From Gammaproteobacteria bacterium (GTDB lineage: Bacteria; Pseudomonadota; Gammaproteobacteria; Competibacterales; Competibacteraceae): a stretch of 64,000 bases of DNA. Position numbers and translations under genes: made by a program. The notes under the pieces are model-generated. The model did no database searches, was not told the origin of the DNA, and saw only the letters and a list, made by a program, of their open reading frames with translations. Shown here piece by piece: positions 63,101 through 64,000 of the stretch. The stretch lies in NCBI GenBank assembly GCA_024234995.1, contig JACKNF010000001.1, forward strand, positions 434,001 through 498,000, given 5' to 3'. The first letter of the stretch is position 1; each line of letters starts with the position of its first letter.

Positions 63101-64000
63101 CGGCAAGGTCTACCTGTTGTTTGCGGTGTTCGTGAACCATTGGCGCGCACCACTGGCCACCTCGCTTGACTACAGCCGCAAATCCTTTCCGTTGCTGGCC
63201 GGGAGCGGAGACTGGATTTATGCAGGCTACTGCGCTGAGTTCGCGATCTCTGACCCTACCATCTGGGGCATGCCCTGCAACGAGTTGCTCGAAGCAGCGC
63301 AACGCTACATTCCCTTCCTCCAGAATAACGCTCCAGTGGTCCTGGACGAATTCTTCCGGCCCGCCTGCCTCAATCCCTTGCTCCAGTTGCTAGGGCGCAC
63401 CCGGAGTGACCACACGTTCGATGATGACGATTTCTGTGAAGAAACGTTCCTGCAAAGCTATCGGAATAATCCGCTGGCCCTTTCCTATTTCTACACTGCG
63501 AAGCTGCGCAGCCTCTACTGGTTTGGTGACTGGGACGAGGCTTTAGCGATGGCTGGCCAGGCTGATTTCGTCGCCTCGGTGGCTCTCGCCCAGGCCAAGG
63601 TCCCGGAGATTTACTTCTTTGCCTCCCTCACGCTGCTTGCACTGTTCGACCGTTTTACCCCGGAAGAGTGGGAGCAGCACGCCATCTGCATTGCCGGTTA
63701 TCAGGAGAAGATGAAGGTATGGGCTGGGCATAGCCCGGCTAACTTCCGTCACAAATTCCTGCTGGTCGAGGCGGAGCGGGCACGAATCGCGACCAGCGGC
63801 TGGGAGGCGTTGAGGCTCTACGAGGAGGCGATTGACGAAGCGCATAAGGCCGGTTATCTCAATAACGAGGCGCTTGCTTACGAGTGCGCCGCCCGCTTTT
63901 TCCTGGCTCGCAACCTAACCCGCTTGGCAGCCAACTACTTGAGTGAAGCTCGTTACGCTTACCGCAAATGGGGCGCAACGGCAAAGGTTCGGCAACTTGA
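60174..64000 (+). CDS. Giant Ser/Thr kinase-AAA ATPase signalling protein (C-terminus beyond window)
   Basis: Open from ATG 60174 to the right edge, at least 1275 codons. The first ~280 residues are an eukaryote-like kinase domain: VVLKMLKG (Lys), LHKDINPSNIVYN (136-148), LIDFGLAARL (Asp157-Gly159) and TLAYISPEQTGRMNRSVDYRSDLYSLG. An AAA/ABC-type ATPase follows, beginning YGREQEIAHLL at 309, with Walker A SGYSGAGKTSLV (339-350) and Walker B LALFIDDLQWSD (470-471). TPR-like helical repeats then continue to the edge. This is the layout of PknB-type kinase/ATPase proteins that usually end in GAF and histidine kinase domains. The HKD-N form replaces the usual HRD-K but is common in this family. 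Confidence 0.88.
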   Translation, partial: MTRLQPGSAGCSAIEGYNECETIYESRTSIVFRGRRAADGQTVVLKMLKGAYPGVRELARYRHEYDLLRSLDLDHVIVADRLQEYGSTLILVVEDFGAESLKKLAGQHCFTLEELLEIFITVCGALARLHERHILHKDINPSNIVYNPATRLCKLIDFGLAARLSPTHPSQDHANTLEGTLAYISPEQTGRMNRSVDYRSDLYSLGVSLYELLAGRLPFQAEHSLEMVHAHIAITATPVHEVNPAVPLPLSAIVARLMAKTAEQRYQSASGLGADLAACLDALRAAGRIDPFELGLHDQIGTFYLPQHLYGREQEIAHLLRTFDEQVAGQGAMRFVLLSGYSGAGKTSLVKEIYKPVTGSNGYFIKGKFDQHQRTIPYYALKQALAELADVWLTESEERLAAIAAALREALGEAGGVMVDLIPALELIIGPQPQAPELAGMEAQNRFNYVCRSFFRCVAAADHPLALFIDDLQWSDLASLNLLSALLTDSQITSFLLIGAYRDNETSPSHPLMLMLESLSRKGIVPDTIQVGNLSEQDVAALCADTFHVAPLAVARLARLIHIKTLGNPFFVTQFIKTLHADRLITFDAGRRHWCWDIDEIEQHPIPDDVVQLMAAKITTLAPATQRLLTLAACIGHVFALDTLTMIGKGEECETRADLASAVREGLVIPDAHLYRFSHDRIQQAAYSLMADSERTHLRIGRLLLRDGKPAGERLFEVVNQLNAARRLITDPQERLELAALNQEAGQQAKGGTAYAAALNYLSSAVELLPADQWSRHYDLTFSIHSEWAWCRFYAGETAGIEALFATLLAHAQGLEDAVRVHTIRMEYYHLAGDYGRAVEIQKEALRLLGVEIDGEGISALLERELDAVPRLLGGRRIESLCDAPLMDSPRHAAIMDILMGLWTSAYLDSQLELVAWSSCKMTNISLEYGNNRLTAYGYMNYAFVCVALLGQYETGHRFGEVANRLAERFDDLLLRGKVYLLFAVFVNHWRAPLATSLDYSRKSFPLLAGSGDWIYAGYCAEFAISDPTIWGMPCNELLEAAQRYIPFLQNNAPVVLDEFFRPACLNPLLQLLGRTRSDHTFDDDDFCEETFLQSYRNNPLALSYFYTAKLRSLYWFGDWDEALAMAGQADFVASVALAQAKVPEIYFFASLTLLALFDRFTPEEWEQHAICIAGYQEKMKVWAGHSPANFRHKFLLVEAERARIATSGWEALRLYEEAIDEAHKAGYLNNEALAYECAARFFLARNLTRLAANYLSEARYAYRKWGATAKVRQL

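Overview
The window looks like a chromosomal segment of a Gram-negative gammaproteobacterium. It carries a complete-looking type II secretion (T2SS) operon, ABC-dependent polysaccharide export, dTDP-rhamnose synthesis, hydrogenase maturation genes and a Crp/Fnr regulator. Most of it is GC-rich (about 55-62% by eye), with clearly AT-rich patches at 1-4000 and 19040-21070. The overall gene style would fit the Competibacter/Contendobacter type of glycogen-storing gammaproteobacteria, but this is an impression and not a proof.

Layout. (1) 1-6000: a large cell-surface glycan region on the minus strand. It starts with a very long AT-rich multi-domain methyltransferase/glycosyltransferase that runs off the left edge, followed by a sugar acetyltransferase and a DegT-type aminotransferase. 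Two copies of a small inverted-repeat element flank this pair; one copy is interrupted by a second small element with a 9-bp target duplication. (2) 6481-6766: remains of an orphan Phd-type antitoxin. (3) 6810-21072: rightward and leftward runs of glycosyltransferases, membrane proteins, an epimerase, a GT2-WbsX fusion, an acyltransferase and a methyltransferase. (4) 33035 down to 21199: a long leftward run with an FG-GAP protein, a parvulin isomerase, a small exported protein, a TPR/O-GlcNAc-transferase-like protein, the ABC exporter Wzm/Wzt, two methyltransferase-fold proteins, a GT2-GT4 fusion and a coiled-coil protein. (5) 33145-34179: one exported protein of unknown function with its own promoter and terminator. 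(6) 34452-45067: gspEFGHIJKLM, a gspC/N-like gene and gspD, directly preceded by rfbACD (45085-47405), so that rhamnose-precursor and secretion genes may share a transcript. (7) 47465-53217: a DEAD-box helicase, glmS, ackA and galU. (8) 53341-53979: a phosphatase strikingly like plant/animal glucan phosphatases, divergent from galU. (9) 54003-58626: hypF, hypA, a hupK-like gene and hypB. (10) 58764-60082: a cytochrome c whose usual axial methionine is replaced, divergent from a Crp/Fnr regulator. (11) 60174-64000: a giant Ser/Thr kinase-AAA ATPase running off the right edge.

Together the genes supply nucleotide sugars (GlmS, GalU, RfbACD), assemble and modify a glycan (many GT2/GT4 enzymes, methyl-, acetyl- and aminotransferases), export it (Wzm/Wzt) and possibly attach sugars to proteins (OGT-like protein), next to a T2SS that could deliver surface proteins. 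The most interesting items are the bacterial SEX4/LSF2-like glucan phosphatase, the five-domain glycan enzyme, the nested small transposable elements and the cytochrome with a lysine in place of its methionine ligand. All product calls come from reading motifs by eye, without database searches.
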